Shown: in pieces, positions 5,703 to 5,721 of the stretch
How the letters are laid out: each line of letters starts with the position of its first letter
How positions within the stretch are numbered: position 1 is the first letter of the stretch
Assembly (NCBI GenBank): GCA_027717925.1
Contig: JALLON010000182.1
Location: forward strand, 1-5,721
Source: Acidobacteria bacterium AH-259-G07
Lineage (GTDB): Bacteria; Acidobacteriota; UBA6911; RPQK01; JADFOI01
Length of the DNA: 5,721 nucleotides
Reading direction: 5' to 3'
Position numbers and translations under genes: made by a program
The notes under the pieces: generated by a model
Databases searched by the model: none
What the model saw: the letters and a program-made list of their open reading frames with translations, nothing else
What the model was told of the DNA's origin: nothing

Positions 5703-5721
5703 CTGAATCAGAGCCCATGAC

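Overview
The window looks like bacterial chromosome from an Acidobacteriota-like organism or a related environmental lineage. This is inferred mainly from the large gene at 1845-4532: a membrane-anchored Ser/Thr kinase fused to a C-terminal TolB/PD40-type beta-propeller, an architecture greatly expanded in Acidobacteriota and some neighbouring candidate phyla. The phylum call is an inference, and nothing here fixes the species. I saw no rRNA, tRNA, CRISPR array, insertion sequence or attachment site.

Layout, left to right. (1) 1-92: AT-rich leader with a 9-bp tandem duplication and a weak possible promoter. (2) 93-407, plus strand: single-domain PilZ protein, a predicted cyclic-di-GMP effector. 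(3) 441-1817, minus strand: secreted BNR/Asp-box beta-propeller protein, convergent with the PilZ gene. (4) 1845-4532, minus strand: receptor-type Ser/Thr kinase, TTG start behind a very strong Shine-Dalgarno sequence. The BNR gene begins 27 nt after the kinase stop, so the two are probably co-transcribed. (5) 4533-4715: 183-nt gap with a possible kinase promoter and two short inverted repeats. (6) 4716-5138, minus strand: PIN-domain (VapC-type) toxin, overlapping by 4 bp (GTGA) with (7) 5135-5632, minus strand: a 165-aa probable antitoxin that seems to join a winged-helix-like region to a VapB-like toxin-binding tail. (8) 5633-5721: its upstream region with two palindromes, one overlapping a -10-like hexamer.

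Functional reading. The right third is a candidate type II toxin-antitoxin operon with the usual antitoxin-first order and translational coupling, but an antitoxin far larger than a classical VapB. The middle pairs a transmembrane kinase, whose propeller is predicted to lie outside the cytoplasm, with an exported propeller protein of the BNR_4 type (some relatives bind or cleave polysaccharide). A sensing-plus-secretion partnership is possible but unproven. The PilZ gene is a separate unit facing the other way.

Base composition splits the window. Sampled lines in the PilZ and BNR genes are about 35-43% G+C, and those in the kinase and PIN genes about 60-62%, with the change near the kinase/BNR junction (about 1818-1845). 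Segments of different history may have been joined there.
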